Source: Vreelandella massiliensis (lineage in GTDB: Bacteria; Pseudomonadota; Gammaproteobacteria; Pseudomonadales; Halomonadaceae). From it: 64,000 nucleotides of DNA. The notes below the pieces were generated by a model. The model worked only from the letters and a program-made list of their open reading frames with translations. It searched no databases and was not told the origin of the DNA. Both the position numbers and the translations under genes were made by a program. Of this stretch, positions 25,480 to 35,075 are shown piece after piece (positions within the stretch are counted from its first letter, which is position 1; every line of letters begins with the position of its first letter). The stretch spans positions 585,619-649,618 of the forward strand of contig NZ_LT699745.1 in the NCBI RefSeq assembly GCF_900155385.1, in the 5' to 3' direction.

Positions 25480-26226
25480 TTATCCGCTATTTTCCCACCA
25501 CGCTATCACCTCGGGCAGCTCTTTGACGTGGGCGATGCGCGTCACCCGCTCGGGCAGCGCTTGATCGCCCGTCTCGCTGATCCACACGGCGTGCATGCCG
25601 AGCTTTTGGGCGGGCAGCACATCCTCCTCCCAGGAGTCGCCCACGTGCATCGACCGCTCGGGCACCGCGCCGAGCTTTTCCAGCGCGGTCAGAAAGGGCG
25701 TGGGGTCGGGCTTGGGGGCGAGTAGCTCGCCCGCCGCGATGGCCACCGGGAAGTGGTGCGCCAGCGGCTGCCGGGTTAAGCGGATATTGCCATTGGTGAT
25801 CGCCGCCAAGCGATAGCGCTTACGCAGCTCATGCAAGAGCGCGTCGACTTCCGGGTGCGGCGTCACCTGCACGCGCAGGCGGTGAAATTCGTTCATCGCC
25901 GCCGACGCCCACATCAAGGCGGTACTCTTCTCCACCCCCTGGGCTTGAAGCTGCGCCTCGAGGGCGCGCAGGCGCAGCCAGGTAAAATCGCCGCGCCGCT
26001 TTGGCACCTCGCAGGCTAAGCGCTGGCGGCGGGCAAGGTAATCCTGCAAGCCGTTTTCATACGTCAACGCCAGGGGCGGCTCGCCGCGCTCCGCACGCCA
26101 CACGTTGAACGCGGTGAGCAGCCAGCGGTAGTGGCCCTCTTCGGTGCGCGCCATGACCCCCCGGTTGTCCCACAGGGTGTCATCGAGATCGAAGGTAATC
26201 GCTTGCAGCGAAGCCGTTGGGCGCAT
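25480..26226 (-). CDS. HAD-superfamily hydrolase (YigB-like)
   Basis: A 248-residue phosphatase of the haloacid dehalogenase fold. Motif I is FDLDDTLWD (about residues 12-20, nucleophile Asp), motif II lies in AAITNGNIRL, and motifs III/IV in KPDPTPFLTALEKLG and MHVGDSWEEDVLPAQKLGM. It resembles YigB-type FMN/5-amino-6-(5-phosphoribitylamino)uracil phosphatases, which often follow xerC as here. The ATG at 26226 lies just after the xerC stop (26229). Any longer reading frame runs into adapter sequence and is false. Confidence 0.88.
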   Translation of the reverse strand: MRPTASLQAITFDLDDTLWDNRGVMARTEEGHYRWLLTAFNVWRAERGEPPLALTYENGLQDYLARRQRLACEVPKRRGDFTWLRLRALEAQLQAQGVEKSTALMWASAAMNEFHRLRVQVTPHPEVDALLHELRKRYRLAAITNGNIRLTRQPLAHHFPVAIAAGELLAPKPDPTPFLTALEKLGAVPERSMHVGDSWEEDVLPAQKLGMHAVWISETGDQALPERVTRIAHVKELPEVIAWWENSG

Positions 26227-26582
26227 GGCTATGCCTCGGGAGGTGAATTGGAAGAAGCGTCCGGCGCGCGGCGCCTGGCACGCGGGTGGGCGGCGTCGTA
26301 GCTTGCGGCCAGGTGCTGCCAATCCAGCCGCGTATAGACCTGCGTGGTGGAGAGATGGGCGTGGCCCAAGAGCTCCTGCACCGCGCGCAAATCCTGGCTC
26401 GATTCCAACAGATGGCTGGCGAACGAGTGGCGCAGCCGGTGCGGGTGAAGATGCTCGGGCAAGCCCCGCTCGATGGCCAACTGCACCAGACGCCTCTGAA
26501 TCGCGCGGTGACCCAGCCGGGCGCCCCGCTGCCCCACAAACAGCGCGGTTTCGCTCGCCGGAGCGAGCTGTGCCCGTGCCGC

Positions 26583-26649
26583 GAGCGAGAGGAGGGGTAA
26601 TGCTTTTGCACTTCACCAAAATGCACGGCCTGGGCAACGACTTCGTGAT
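26583..26649 (+). repeat. 67-bp inverted copy of the dapF start, assembly artefact
   Basis: Identical, base for base, to the reverse complement of 28503-28569 (end of lysA, TAATG junction and first 50 bases of dapF). It stops exactly where adapter sequence starts, so it is a misjoined read and not a genomic duplication. Confidence 0.93.
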
Positions 26650-26720
26650 AGATCGGAAGAGCGTCGTGTAGGGAAAGAGGGTAGATCTCGGTGGTTGCCG
26701 TATCATTAAAAAAAAAAAAA
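26650..26720 (+). other. Illumina TruSeq adapter plus poly-A, not genomic
   Basis: 26650-26707 matches the reverse complement of the Illumina universal adapter (AGATCGGAAGAGCGTCGTGT and onward through GTATCATT) at about 56 of 58 bases. A run of 13 A follows (26708-26720), typical of reads that ran off the end of the adapter. Translations of this stretch give the well-known false peptides beginning FFFFNDTATTE and SLFPYTTLFRS-like strings. Confidence 0.97.
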
Positions 26721-26973
26721 CGTGCAGTCGCTGAGACCCGCCGCCCGCCGCCGCGCCAGGCTGCGTGGCGCCAGCCCACGGCTGCGCTCACTGGCGAGAA
26801 AGGCGCGCAGAAACGTGGTGTTCAGCTGTTTCACCGACACCACGCCGCGTGTCTCGGCGAAGGCGCTTAGCGCGGCCAAATCACGCCGGTACGCCGTCAC
26901 CGTGGCCGGGCTTGCATGCTGCGAAAGCGCCGCCAAAAACGCCTCGATCTGTGGGGTTAAGTCGGCAGGGACG

Positions 26974-27684
26974 TTAGTCATGGGGTGAGAGACGGATCAA
27001 AAGTCGAGCGACGATATCGCCCAAGTACTCGGTGAACAGCGTGTCCATGCTCGCCCGGTACTGCTCGGGGTCGGGGCTCGCCAGCAGCAGGTAGCCTAGC
27101 GGCTCGCCCGCCGAGAGGCGCGTCACCGCGCAGGAGCCGGCTTTCTTGGGCGGCGTGACGTGGGGCAGCAAGCACTTCCAATCGCTTACCCCGAGCTTGG
27201 CACAGCGGCTCGTGCGGCCATCCAACAGCGCCGCCAGCCGCGCGCCGGCGTGCTGGTTGAGCACGTACCGCGGTGGCTGCGGCAACGTCGGCTCGGCATC
27301 GCTCAACGCTTCAGGGCACCACAGCGCCATCGCCGGCGTGTCGAAACGCTCGCTCATCTGGGTCGCCAGCGCCTGCGCCAGGGCATCGCGGTCCTCGGCC
27401 TCGACCAGTGCCAACAGCGTTTCGCGCAGGCGACGATACTGCGCCTCGTTATGTCGCGCTGCGTCGAGCAGCTGCTCCAGGCGCCCTTCCGCCGTCTCGG
27501 CACGTTCGCGCAGGTCGATGACCAACCGCTCCAGTAGCGAAACGGCGCCGTCTATGTTGGGGTGCGGCACTTTGAGCTGCTGTAGAAGCCCTTCACGGCC
27601 GATAAAAAAATCGGGATGACGAGCCAGCCAGAACGCCACTTGATCAGGGTCGAGCGTCTTGCGCGGTTCAGGGGCTTGAGACAT
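26974..27684 (-). CDS. DUF484 family protein
   Basis: A 236-residue cytoplasmic protein of the DUF484 family, which has a GAF-like fold; the function is unknown. LDPDQVAFWLARHPDFFIGREGLLQQLKVPH is the family N-terminus, followed by a coiled-coil stretch (about 45-90) and the GAF-like domain. The order dapF - DUF484 - xerC - HAD phosphatase is a standard gammaproteobacterial cluster and is kept here. The ATG at 27684 is preferred to the ATG two codons earlier because AGGGAG then has normal spacing. Confidence 0.92.
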   Translation of the reverse strand: MSQAPEPRKTLDPDQVAFWLARHPDFFIGREGLLQQLKVPHPNIDGAVSLLERLVIDLRERAETAEGRLEQLLDAARHNEAQYRRLRETLLALVEAEDRDALAQALATQMSERFDTPAMALWCPEALSDAEPTLPQPPRYVLNQHAGARLAALLDGRTSRCAKLGVSDWKCLLPHVTPPKKAGSCAVTRLSAGEPLGYLLLASPDPEQYRASMDTLFTEYLGDIVARLLIRLSPHD

Positions 27685-27709
27685 CGCCATTCTCCCTAGG
27701 TTATTGATG

Positions 27710-28552
27710 TTATTGCGATTGATTCAGTGCCACTCGGCCATCAAACACGCGTGTGGCGGGCCCGACCATGATCAGCGAGGCTTCCGGGTCGGGCCACTCG
27801 ATGGTGAGCGCACCACCAGGCAGGTGGACGTTGACCGGGCTTTTCAGAAGCCCCTGACGAATGCCGCTGGCCACCGCCGCGCATGCGCCGGTGCCACACG
27901 CCAGGGTCTCGCCGCTGCCGCGCTCAAACACCCGCAAACGGATCTCGCTGGGGGAAACCACCTGCATAAAGCCGACGTTAACCTTATGGGGAAAGCGCGG
28001 GTGCGCTTCAATGGCGGGCCCTAGACGCGCCACCGGGGCGGTATCGACGTTTTCGACCTCCAGCACCGCGTGAGGGTTACCCATCGAGACCACGCTGATG
28101 TCGAAGGTTTCACCGTCAACGTCCAACTCATGCAGAGGCTGATCGCCGGGGGCATCGAACGGCAGCGCAGACGGCGTAAAGCGCGGACGGCCCATATCCA
28201 CACGCACCTGGCCATCGTGCTGAATCGTCAGCATAAGCGGGCCGCCGGCGGTTTCGACGTGAATTTCGTTTTTATGGGTCAGGCGTTGATCGCGCACGAA
28301 GCGGGCGAAACAGCGCGCACCGTTGCCGCAGTTCTCCACTTCGCTGCCGTCGGCGTTGAAGATGCGGTAGCGAAAATCCATGTCGGGGTCGCGGGGCGGC
28401 TCGACGGTGAGTAACTGATCAAAGCCGATACCGAAGCGCCGGTCGGAGAGTTCGCGGACATGCGCATCGGTCAACCGCGCGCGCTGGGTGACCAGATCCA
28501 CCATCACGAAGTCGTTGCCCAGGCCGTGCATTTTGGTGAAGTGCAAAAGCAT
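27710..28552 (-). CDS. dapF: Diaminopimelate epimerase
   Basis: Converts LL- to meso-diaminopimelate for lysine and peptidoglycan synthesis. A 280-residue, two-lobed, cofactor-free epimerase whose two catalytic cysteines are visible in [12 protein letters not shown] and [31 protein letters not shown] is the standard N-terminus. Its start overlaps the lysA stop by one base (TAATG), so the pair is coupled. A false partial copy of the start occurs at 26583-26649. Confidence 0.97.
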   Translation of the reverse strand: MLLHFTKMHGLGNDFVMVDLVTQRARLTDAHVRELSDRRFGIGFDQLLTVEPPRDPDMDFRYRIFNADGSEVENCGNGARCFARFVRDQRLTHKNEIHVETAGGPLMLTIQHDGQVRVDMGRPRFTPSALPFDAPGDQPLHELDVDGETFDISVVSMGNPHAVLEVENVDTAPVARLGPAIEAHPRFPHKVNVGFMQVVSPSEIRLRVFERGSGETLACGTGACAAVASGIRQGLLKSPVNVHLPGGALTIEWPDPEASLIMVGPATRVFDGRVALNQSQ

Positions 28553-29841
28553 TACCCCTCCTCTCGCTCACCTAGCGCGTGCTCGGGCAGCAGCGCTTCA
28601 CCGGCCCACAGGCTCTCGACGCTCTCACGGCGGCGCACGACAAAACAGGCGTCGCCATCCACCATCAGCTCCGCCGGGCGCGGGCGGCTGTTGTAGTTCG
28701 ACGCCATGACAAAGCCGTAGGCGCCGGCCGAGCGCACGGCGAGCAGATCGCCCGCGGCAATCGCCAGTTCGCGCTCTTTACCCAGGAAGTCGCCGGTTTC
28801 GCATACCGGGCCGACCACGTCGTAGAGCGCGCGCTCGCGCGTTTCGCGGGTATCCACGGGCACAATCGCCTGCCACGCCTGGTAAAGCGCGGGACGAATC
28901 AAATCGTTCATGCCCGCGTCGACAATGGCGAAGTTCTTGGTTTCACCCGGTTTTAAAAACTCCACGCGAGTGAGCATGACGCCGGCGTTGGCGGCGATCG
29001 AACGGCCCGGCTCGAACAGCAGGGTGAGCTTTTTGCCGCCTTCCCAGCGTGAAAGCCGCGTCAGTAGCGCACTGGCGTAATCAAACGGCTGGGGCGGTTT
29101 TTCATCGCGGTAGGGCACGCCCAGGCCACCGCCAAGATCCAAGTGCTCGATCGCGATACCGCGCTCGTGCAGGCGCTCCATGAGCACCAGCAAACGCTCC
29201 AGGGCATCCAGGAAAGGCGCGGTTTCGGTGAGCTGCGAGCCGATGTGGCAATCAAGCCCCACCACTTTGACGTGGGGCAGGCCTGCCGCGAGTTCGTAGA
29301 CCGAAAGCGCCTCGTCGACGGGAATCCCGAATTTGTTGTCTTTAAGCCCGGTGGAGATATAGGGGTGGGTGCCGGCGTCCACGTCCGGATTGACGCGCAG
29401 CGACACCGGCGCGGTTTTACCCGCCTCCCCCGCCACGGCGTTTAAGCGCTCAAGCTCGGGGCGCGATTCGACGTTAAAGCATTTGATCCCGACCTCCAGC
29501 GCCCGGGCCATCTCCTCGGCCTGCTTGGCCACGCCCGAAAACACCACCTTCGCCGGGTCACCGCCCGCTTTGAGGACGCGCTCAAGCTCGCCCACCGAGA
29601 CAATATCAAACCCCGCGCCGAGCTTGGCCAGAAGCCCCAGCACCGCGAGGTTGGAGTTCGCCTTTACCGCGTAGCAGATCAGGTGCGACTGGCTACCCAG
29701 CGCCTCGGTGTAGGCGCGAAAATGGCGCTCAAGCGTGGCCTTGGAGTAGACGTAGCAGGGCGTGCCGTGCTCGGCGGCGATACGCGACAGCGCCACGTCC
29801 TCGGCGTAGAGCACGCCGTCACGGTAATTAAAATAGTCCAT
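28552..29841 (-). CDS. lysA: Diaminopimelate decarboxylase
   Basis: Last step of lysine synthesis, meso-diaminopimelate to lysine. A 429-residue fold-type III PLP enzyme: the PLP lysine lies in [13 protein letters not shown], the phosphate-binding glycine loop in [11 protein letters not shown], and the other-subunit residues in [11 protein letters not shown], with Cys and Glu of the active site. [16 protein letters not shown] is typical. It is preceded by lptM and followed by dapF with overlapping codons; lptM, lysA and dapF form one unit downstream of argH. Confidence 0.97.
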   Translation of the reverse strand: MDYFNYRDGVLYAEDVALSRIAAEHGTPCYVYSKATLERHFRAYTEALGSQSHLICYAVKANSNLAVLGLLAKLGAGFDIVSVGELERVLKAGGDPAKVVFSGVAKQAEEMARALEVGIKCFNVESRPELERLNAVAGEAGKTAPVSLRVNPDVDAGTHPYISTGLKDNKFGIPVDEALSVYELAAGLPHVKVVGLDCHIGSQLTETAPFLDALERLLVLMERLHERGIAIEHLDLGGGLGVPYRDEKPPQPFDYASALLTRLSRWEGGKKLTLLFEPGRSIAANAGVMLTRVEFLKPGETKNFAIVDAGMNDLIRPALYQAWQAIVPVDTRETRERALYDVVGPVCETGDFLGKERELAIAAGDLLAVRSAGAYGFVMASNYNSRPRPAELMVDGDACFVVRRRESVESLWAGEALLPEHALGEREEG

Positions 29842-29967
29842 TTACCCCTCCTGCTCGGCGCGGTTGGTCGCGGCTTCATCATCGGGCAGATAGAGCGGCC
29901 CTTTTTGGCCGCAGCCTGCCAGCGCCATTAACACGGCGACACCCACTATTAGACGCTTAACGCTCAT
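29842..29967 (-). CDS. lptM: LPS translocon maturation chaperone LptM (YifL), small lipoprotein
   Basis: A 41-residue lipoprotein too short for many gene finders. It has a signal sequence with lipobox LAGC (Cys19 would be acylated), followed by [11 protein letters not shown], the LptM/YifL signature CG.KGPLY. LptM binds the LptDE outer-membrane complex and helps it form the right disulfides. The ATG at 29967 overlaps the argH stop (ATGA), and the stop abuts the lysA start. The argH-side and lysA-side neighbours match its usual position next to lysA. Confidence 0.92.
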   Translation of the reverse strand: MSVKRLIVGVAVLMALAGCGQKGPLYLPDDEAATNRAEQEG

Positions 29968-31367
29968 GCCTGATCCTTAAGCACATCGAGCGCTTCGCGG
30001 GCACGCTGCGCGGCCGCGCGGACCTGTTCGGGCGCGGTGCCGCCGATGTGGTTACGCGCCGCGACCGAGCCTTCCAGCGTGAGCACGTCGAAGACGTCGC
30101 TTTCGATCTCCTGGGAGAACTGGCGCAGCTCATCAAGCGACATCTGCGAGAGGTCTTTCTCCTCTTTCAGGCCATACGCCACCGACTCCCCCACAATCTC
30201 GTGGGCGTCGCGGAAGGCCACGCCTTTGCGCACCAGGTAATCGGCCAGATCAGTGGCGGTAGAGAAGCCCTTGCGCGCCGCTTCAAACATATTGACCTTT
30301 TTCGGCTCGATGGCCGGCACCATGTCGGCAAAGGCTTTCAGGCAGTCGCCCACGGTATCCACGGCGTCAAACAGCGGCTCCTTGTCTTCCTGGTTGTCCT
30401 TGTTGTAGGCCAGCGGCTGCGACTTCATCAGCGTCAGAAGCCCCATTAGGTGGCCGTAGACGCGCCCGGTTTTGCCCCGCACCAGCTCGGGCACATCGGG
30501 GTTTTTCTTCTGCGGCATGATCGAGGAGCCGGTGCAGAAGCGATCCGGCAGGTCGATAAAATCGAACTGCGCGCTGGTCCACAGCACCAGCTCTTCGCTC
30601 ATGCGCGAGAGGTGCATCAAGAGCAGGCTGGCAAAGCTGACAAACTCGATGGCAAAATCGCGATCCGAGACCGCGTCCAGCGAGTTCTCCGCCGGTCGCT
30701 CAAAGCCTAAAAGCTCGGCGGTAACGTGGCGATCGATGGGGTAGGTCGTCCCCGCCAGCGCCGCCGCACCCAGCGGCATCACGTTAACGCGCTTGCGGCA
30801 ATCCAAAAGGCGCTCATGGTCGCGGGCGAGCATCTCCTGCCAGGCCAGCAAATGGTGGCCAAACGTCACCGGCTGCGCCGTTTGCAGGTGGGTAAAGCCG
30901 GGCATGATGGTGTCGGCTTCGCGGTCGGCAAGGGCTATCATGCCTTCGCGTAGGCGAATTAGCTCGGCTTCGATGGCATCGATGGCATCGCGCATGAAGA
31001 GGCGAATATCGGTTGCCACCTGGTCGTTGCGCGAGCGGCCGGTGTGGAGCTTTTTACCGGTAATGCCGATTTTGTCGGTCAGCCGCGCTTCGATGTTCAT
31101 GTGTACGTCTTCCAGCGGCACCGACCACTGGAACTCACCGCGCCGGATCTCTTCACGAATCTCGTTGAGACCGGTGACGATCGCCTCGCGCTCCTCATCG
31201 GTCAGCACCCCCACTCGCGCCAGCATGGTGGCGTGGGCGATCGAGCCTTGAATATCTTGCGCCGCCAAGCGCTGATCAAAGTTGACCGAGGCGGTAAAGC
31301 GCTCGACAAAGGCATCGGTGGGTTCGCTGAAGCGGCCGCCCCAGGACTGGTTGGTAGCTTGGCTCAT
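29964..31367 (-). CDS. argH: Argininosuccinate lyase
   Basis: Splits argininosuccinate into arginine and fumarate. 467 residues of the fumarase/aspartase superfamily: N-terminal [33 protein letters not shown], and the signature loop [13 protein letters not shown] holding the catalytic Ser. The start at 31367 is chosen from the family N-terminus, with AGGATA about 8 bases upstream. The stop overlaps the lptM start. No other arginine genes are in the window. Confidence 0.97.
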   Translation of the reverse strand: MSQATNQSWGGRFSEPTDAFVERFTASVNFDQRLAAQDIQGSIAHATMLARVGVLTDEEREAIVTGLNEIREEIRRGEFQWSVPLEDVHMNIEARLTDKIGITGKKLHTGRSRNDQVATDIRLFMRDAIDAIEAELIRLREGMIALADREADTIMPGFTHLQTAQPVTFGHHLLAWQEMLARDHERLLDCRKRVNVMPLGAAALAGTTYPIDRHVTAELLGFERPAENSLDAVSDRDFAIEFVSFASLLLMHLSRMSEELVLWTSAQFDFIDLPDRFCTGSSIMPQKKNPDVPELVRGKTGRVYGHLMGLLTLMKSQPLAYNKDNQEDKEPLFDAVDTVGDCLKAFADMVPAIEPKKVNMFEAARKGFSTATDLADYLVRKGVAFRDAHEIVGESVAYGLKEEKDLSQMSLDELRQFSQEIESDVFDVLTLEGSVAARNHIGGTAPEQVRAAAQRAREALDVLKDQA

Positions 31368-31482
31368 GACAACAGTATCCTGCGTAAACATTAAGAAAAT
31401 CGTTGGCCAAAGTGTACCAGAGTCGCCCTACCAAGCGGCATGGCGTTTTGCGATTTCACCCGCCGCGATGGCGTAAATCCCT

Positions 31483-33978
31483 TTAGCGCTCCGCCGCCGG
31501 ATGACGCTCCCTTTGCCCGTGGCGCCACCTTTCCCGCTCGGCATGGCGAAACGCTTCTTGCACCAGCGCGCGCAGCTCGTCGTCGTCCCAGGGCTTGGTA
31601 ATGAATTTATACACGCCGCCTTGGTTCACCGCCTCGGTCACGGTTTTCAAATTGGTGTAGCCGGAGAGAATCAGCTGCACCGTATCCGGGTAGAGCTCTT
31701 TGGCCCGGCGCAAAAACTCCGTGCCGCTCATTTCCGGCATGCGCTGGTCGCTGAGAATGACTTGCACGTCGTTCATGGCCATCTGCTCAAAGGCGTCTTC
31801 CGCGCGCTCAACGGCGATAATCCGGTAGCCATCGCGGCGCAGCACCCGGGTAAGGGCACGCAGGATATTGGGCTCATCATCAAGCAGCAGCAGCGTGCGC
31901 GCTGCATCGCCCTCAGTGCTGGTCACGCTCGGCAACACCGGGAGCTGCTCGCGCATAAAGCGCACCAGATCGTCAAACGGCATGGGCCGCGCGAAGTAAA
32001 ACCCCTGAAAGCTTTCGCACAGCTGTTTGCGCAAAAAGGCGTGCTGGGCCGCCGTCTCAACCCCTTCGACAAGCACCTCCAGCTCCATTTTGGCCGCCAT
32101 CGTGACCACGCCTTCAATAATCGCGGCGTCACGATGATCGCTAATGACCTCGCGCACAAAGGAGCGGTCCATCTTGATCTTATTGATCGGCAGCCGCTTT
32201 AAGTAGCTCAGGCTGGAGAAGCCGGTGCCGAAGTCATCCAGGGCGATATGCACGCCGAGTTCCCGCAACGCATTTAGCGTATCGATCGCCTGCTCGGCGC
32301 TCTCCATCAACACGCCTTCGGTGAGTTCTAGCTCTAACAGCGTCGGATCGAAATCGCTGGCATTCAGGGTCTGCTGAATCGACGCAAAAAAACCGGGCCG
32401 CTGAAACTGCATAGGGGAAATATTCACCGCCAGGCTCACGCGGCCGAAGCCTAGCGCATTGAGCCGCTGACCGTCGCGGCAAGCCGTCGCCAAGACCCAG
32501 TCGCTGATGGGGATGATCTGGCCGGTATCCTCGGCGAGGCTGATAAACTCGGCGGGCGAAATATAACCACGCTCTGGGTGGCGCCAGCGCAACAGCGCTT
32601 CGATACCGGTCACCCGGCCACTGGGGCTGTGGATCTGCGGCTGATAGTGCAGCTCGAACTGCTTTTGCTCGATGGCCTGCTGCAGCGCGCTGCGTAGGGC
32701 CACGCGGGCACTCACTTTTTGGTTGAGCCCCTCGGTGTACCATTGATAGGTATTGCGCCCTTGGCGTTTGGCTTTGTACATCGCCAAGTCCGCCTGCTGA
32801 AGGAGAGCCTCCGGGCGGTCGACGTTACCGTCGCTGGTGGTGATGCCGACACTCGCGGTGATGCGCATCTCGCTGCCTTTGTGCCGGTACGGCGTGGCCA
32901 ACTGGTGCAAAATACGCTCAACGACGTGCAGCGCATCACTCTCTTGGGCGAGATCCGGCAGCAGCGCGACAAACTCGTCGCTACCAAAACGGCCAACGGT
33001 ATCCCACGGGCGCAACACGCTTTGTAGGCGCTTGGCAGCTTCCACTAGGATGAAGTCGCCCACCTCGTGGCCGAGGGTATCATTAATCGGCTTGAACTCG
33101 TCTAAATCGATAAACAGCACGGCCAGATAGCGCTGATGGCGCCGCGCCACTTGGCAACCCTGCGCTAAGCGCCGCGCGAGAGCGTTACGGTTGGGTAGTC
33201 CCGTGAGGGTATCGTGACTGGCGTTATAAGCGATTTGGGCTTGGTATTGGCGCTGCTCGGAGATATCGTTTTGCACGCCGATATAGTGCGTCACCGCACC
33301 GTTTTCATCGCGCACCGGCGAAATGTACAGCTCATTCCAGAACAGCTCCCCATTGCGGCGGTAATTGCGCAGCGTGACATGCACTTCACGCTCGGCCGCA
33401 ATTCCCTCACGCAGCTGTCTGACCACCTGAGGGTCGGTCTCCTCGCCCTGTAAAAAACGGCAGTTGTGGCCTAGCACCTCCTCGCGGGGGTAGCCGGTAA
33501 TGCGCTCAAAGGCGGCGTTAGCGTATACCAGCGGTAGATCGGGCTGCCCGGCATCGGCGATCAAAATGCCGTTGACGCTCGATTCGACCCCGCGCTTGAG
33601 TAGCCTGAGCTGGCCTTCAACCGCTTTGCGCTCGGTGATTTGCCGCGCGACGACGTAAATAACGCGATCCGCGCCTAGCGAGGCGTTTACTTCCACCCAG
33701 TAGCGCCGCTTTGAGGCGCTGACGACCTGCAGCTCGAAAACATCCACCACCTCGCCCTGCGCTAGCCGCGCCAACATATCGGCGACCAACGGCTGGTCCT
33801 CTTCGCACACCACCTGGGCATACGAATGGCCGAGCACCGTGTCTTCGCGGTACTCAAGCAGGGTTAAAAAAGCGGGATTGACCTGCTTAAAACAGCCATC
33901 CAAATCCACGCAGCAAAACAGATCGGGAGAGAGGGTATAAAATTGCGCTAACTGCCCTGGGGTTGGGACTCGGGCCAT
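31483..33978 (-). CDS. PAS-LOV-GGDEF-EAL-REC protein, candidate blue-light c-di-GMP switch
   Basis: A soluble 831-residue protein with five domains. PAS is at about 9-118. The second PAS (about 130-240) is a LOV domain: GHNCRFLQG holds the flavin-adduct cysteine (C173), with flavin-contacting N205, N215 and Q236 in NYRRNGELFWN and IGVQNDIS. GGDEF is at about 250-420, with the unusual GSDEF (332-336) and an RPWD I-site (323-326). EAL is at about 435-675, with EALLRW (460-465) and DDFGTG (581-586) intact. A C-terminal receiver domain (about 693-815) has D744 and K795 and the LSGYTNLKTV block. It probably makes or degrades c-di-GMP in response to light and to phosphorylation from an unknown kinase. 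Monocistronic, divergent from hemC. Confidence 0.88.
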   Translation of the reverse strand: MARVPTPGQLAQFYTLSPDLFCCVDLDGCFKQVNPAFLTLLEYREDTVLGHSYAQVVCEEDQPLVADMLARLAQGEVVDVFELQVVSASKRRYWVEVNASLGADRVIYVVARQITERKAVEGQLRLLKRGVESSVNGILIADAGQPDLPLVYANAAFERITGYPREEVLGHNCRFLQGEETDPQVVRQLREGIAAEREVHVTLRNYRRNGELFWNELYISPVRDENGAVTHYIGVQNDISEQRQYQAQIAYNASHDTLTGLPNRNALARRLAQGCQVARRHQRYLAVLFIDLDEFKPINDTLGHEVGDFILVEAAKRLQSVLRPWDTVGRFGSDEFVALLPDLAQESDALHVVERILHQLATPYRHKGSEMRITASVGITTSDGNVDRPEALLQQADLAMYKAKRQGRNTYQWYTEGLNQKVSARVALRSALQQAIEQKQFELHYQPQIHSPSGRVTGIEALLRWRHPERGYISPAEFISLAEDTGQIIPISDWVLATACRDGQRLNALGFGRVSLAVNISPMQFQRPGFFASIQQTLNASDFDPTLLELELTEGVLMESAEQAIDTLNALRELGVHIALDDFGTGFSSLSYLKRLPINKIKMDRSFVREVISDHRDAAIIEGVVTMAAKMELEVLVEGVETAAQHAFLRKQLCESFQGFYFARPMPFDDLVRFMREQLPVLPSVTSTEGDAARTLLLLDDEPNILRALTRVLRRDGYRIIAVERAEDAFEQMAMNDVQVILSDQRMPEMSGTEFLRRAKELYPDTVQLILSGYTNLKTVTEAVNQGGVYKFITKPWDDDELRALVQEAFRHAERERWRHGQRERHPAAER

Positions 33979-34076
33979 AATGTATCCTAATAAAATTGTG
34001 TTTTTGCTGGGTAGGGCCCCACCGCCGGCCAGCGATGTTTTTGTAGCGCTGATTTTTACTGCGTGGCCGGGTGCTT

Positions 34077-34082
34077 TATGAT
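34077..34082 (+). promoter_or_regulatory. Possible -10 element upstream of hemC
   Basis: TATGAT lies 52 bp before the hemC start, in the 155-bp gap between divergent genes. No good -35 hexamer is found at 16-18 bp, so this is a weak candidate. Confidence 0.3.
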
Positions 34083-34133
34083 GAGTCGTAACACAGTTTA
34101 TCGGGCCGCGATAGCGGCAATAGGGAGAATGAC

Positions 34134-35075
34134 GTGCAACCTATCACCAAGTTGCGTATCGCCACGCGCAAAAGCCAACTGGCTATGTGGCAAGCCGAAC
34201 ATGTGCGTGACCGCTTAATCGCCGCCCATCCCGGGCTTGAAGTCGAGCTGGTCGCGCTGTCGACCAAGGGCGATAAGATCCTCGACACGCCGCTTTCCAA
34301 AATCGGCGGCAAAGCGCTGTTCGTCAAAGAGCTGGAAGAAGCCATGCTCGATGGCCGAGCCGATATCGCCGTCCACTCGATGAAAGACGTGCCCATGCAT
34401 TTCCCCGAGGGGCTCGGCCTATCGGTGATTCTTGAAGGCGCCGACCCCACCGATGCGTTTGTCTCCAACCACTATACAAGCATCGATGAGCTGCCTGAAG
34501 GCGCGCGCGTCGGCACGGCCAGCCTGCGCCGCGGCCTACAAATGCGCGAAGCGCGCCCCGACCTTGAGATTCTCAACCTGCGCGGCAACGTGCAAACCCG
34601 TTTAGGCAAGCTCGACGCCGGCGAATTCGACGCCATTATCCTGGCCACCTCAGGCCTTAAGCGCTTGGGGCTCGATGCGCGGATCGCCCAGGCCCTACCG
34701 CCGGAAATCTGCCTGCCCGCCTGCGGCCAAGGGGCGCTAGGCATCGAGTGCCGCCTGCACGAGCCGGAGCTTGTCTCGCTGCTCGCCACCCTCGATGACC
34801 CCGACACCGCCACCCGCGTGCGCGCCGAACGGGCGATGAACACTCGCCTTGAAGGCGGCTGCCAAGTGCCCATCGGCGGCCACGCCGTGCTGGATAAAGC
34901 CAACGAAACACTGTGGCTGCGCGGGCTGGTCGGCAACCCGGAAGGCACCGAGGTGCTGCGTGCCGAAGGCAAAGGCTCCATGCATGAGCCGGAAGCGCTG
35001 GGTATCCGCGTGGCAGAGGAGCTTTTAGACCTCGGCGCGGGCGACATTCTTGCCGAGGTTTACGGTAGTCAGTGA
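34134..35075 (+). CDS. hemC: Porphobilinogen deaminase (hydroxymethylbilane synthase)
   Basis: Joins four porphobilinogens into hydroxymethylbilane for haem and sirohaem. 313 residues; [14 protein letters not shown] at the N-terminus, the [11 protein letters not shown] and [12 protein letters not shown] blocks that hold substrate Arg and Asp, and the cofactor-bearing Cys in GGCQVPIGG. The start is GTG at 34134 with AGGGAG 8 bases upstream. hemD follows with overlapping codons; hemC, hemD, hemX and hemY form one operon. Confidence 0.97.
   Translation: MQPITKLRIATRKSQLAMWQAEHVRDRLIAAHPGLEVELVALSTKGDKILDTPLSKIGGKALFVKELEEAMLDGRADIAVHSMKDVPMHFPEGLGLSVILEGADPTDAFVSNHYTSIDELPEGARVGTASLRRGLQMREARPDLEILNLRGNVQTRLGKLDAGEFDAIILATSGLKRLGLDARIAQALPPEICLPACGQGALGIECRLHEPELVSLLATLDDPDTATRVRAERAMNTRLEGGCQVPIGGHAVLDKANETLWLRGLVGNPEGTEVLRAEGKGSMHEPEALGIRVAEELLDLGAGDILAEVYGSQ

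Larger units (their letters stand above)
26229..26981 (-). pseudogene. xerC: Tyrosine recombinase XerC, split by an assembly artefact
   Basis: XerC, with XerD, resolves chromosome dimers at dif. Two pieces remain on the minus strand. The N-terminal piece (26981 down to about 26721) encodes about 80 residues of the SAM-like DNA-binding domain (PADLTPQIEAFLAAL to RGLAPRSLARRRA). The C-terminal piece (26582-26229, 117 residues) has the catalytic [11 protein letters not shown] (Arg and His), HLSTTQ and the nucleophile Tyr in QVYTRLDW. About 100 residues of the family's usual 298 are missing between them, replaced by foreign sequence (26583-26720). That filler holds an Illumina adapter, so the break is technical and the real gene is probably whole. 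The start overlaps the DUF484 stop by 8 bp, the usual xerC context. Confidence 0.9.

Noticed and set aside
25480..26706. A long minus-strand reading frame extending the HAD phosphatase upstream
   Set aside because: The extra N-terminal part runs through out-of-frame xerC, the false dapF copy and adapter sequence; the real start is ATG 26226.
26180..26791. A reading frame with an FFFFNDTATTE-type peptide
   Set aside because: That peptide is the familiar translation of the Illumina adapter with its poly-A end, not a protein.
26229..26981. XerC-type recombinase as a sign of an integrated element
   Set aside because: The neighbours dapF, DUF484 and the HAD phosphatase identify it as the chromosomal xerC for dimer resolution.
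26583..28569. An inverted duplication around dapF and xerC, as might flank a mobile element
   Set aside because: The copy ends exactly at adapter sequence; it is a read-joining error. No transposase or attachment site is present.
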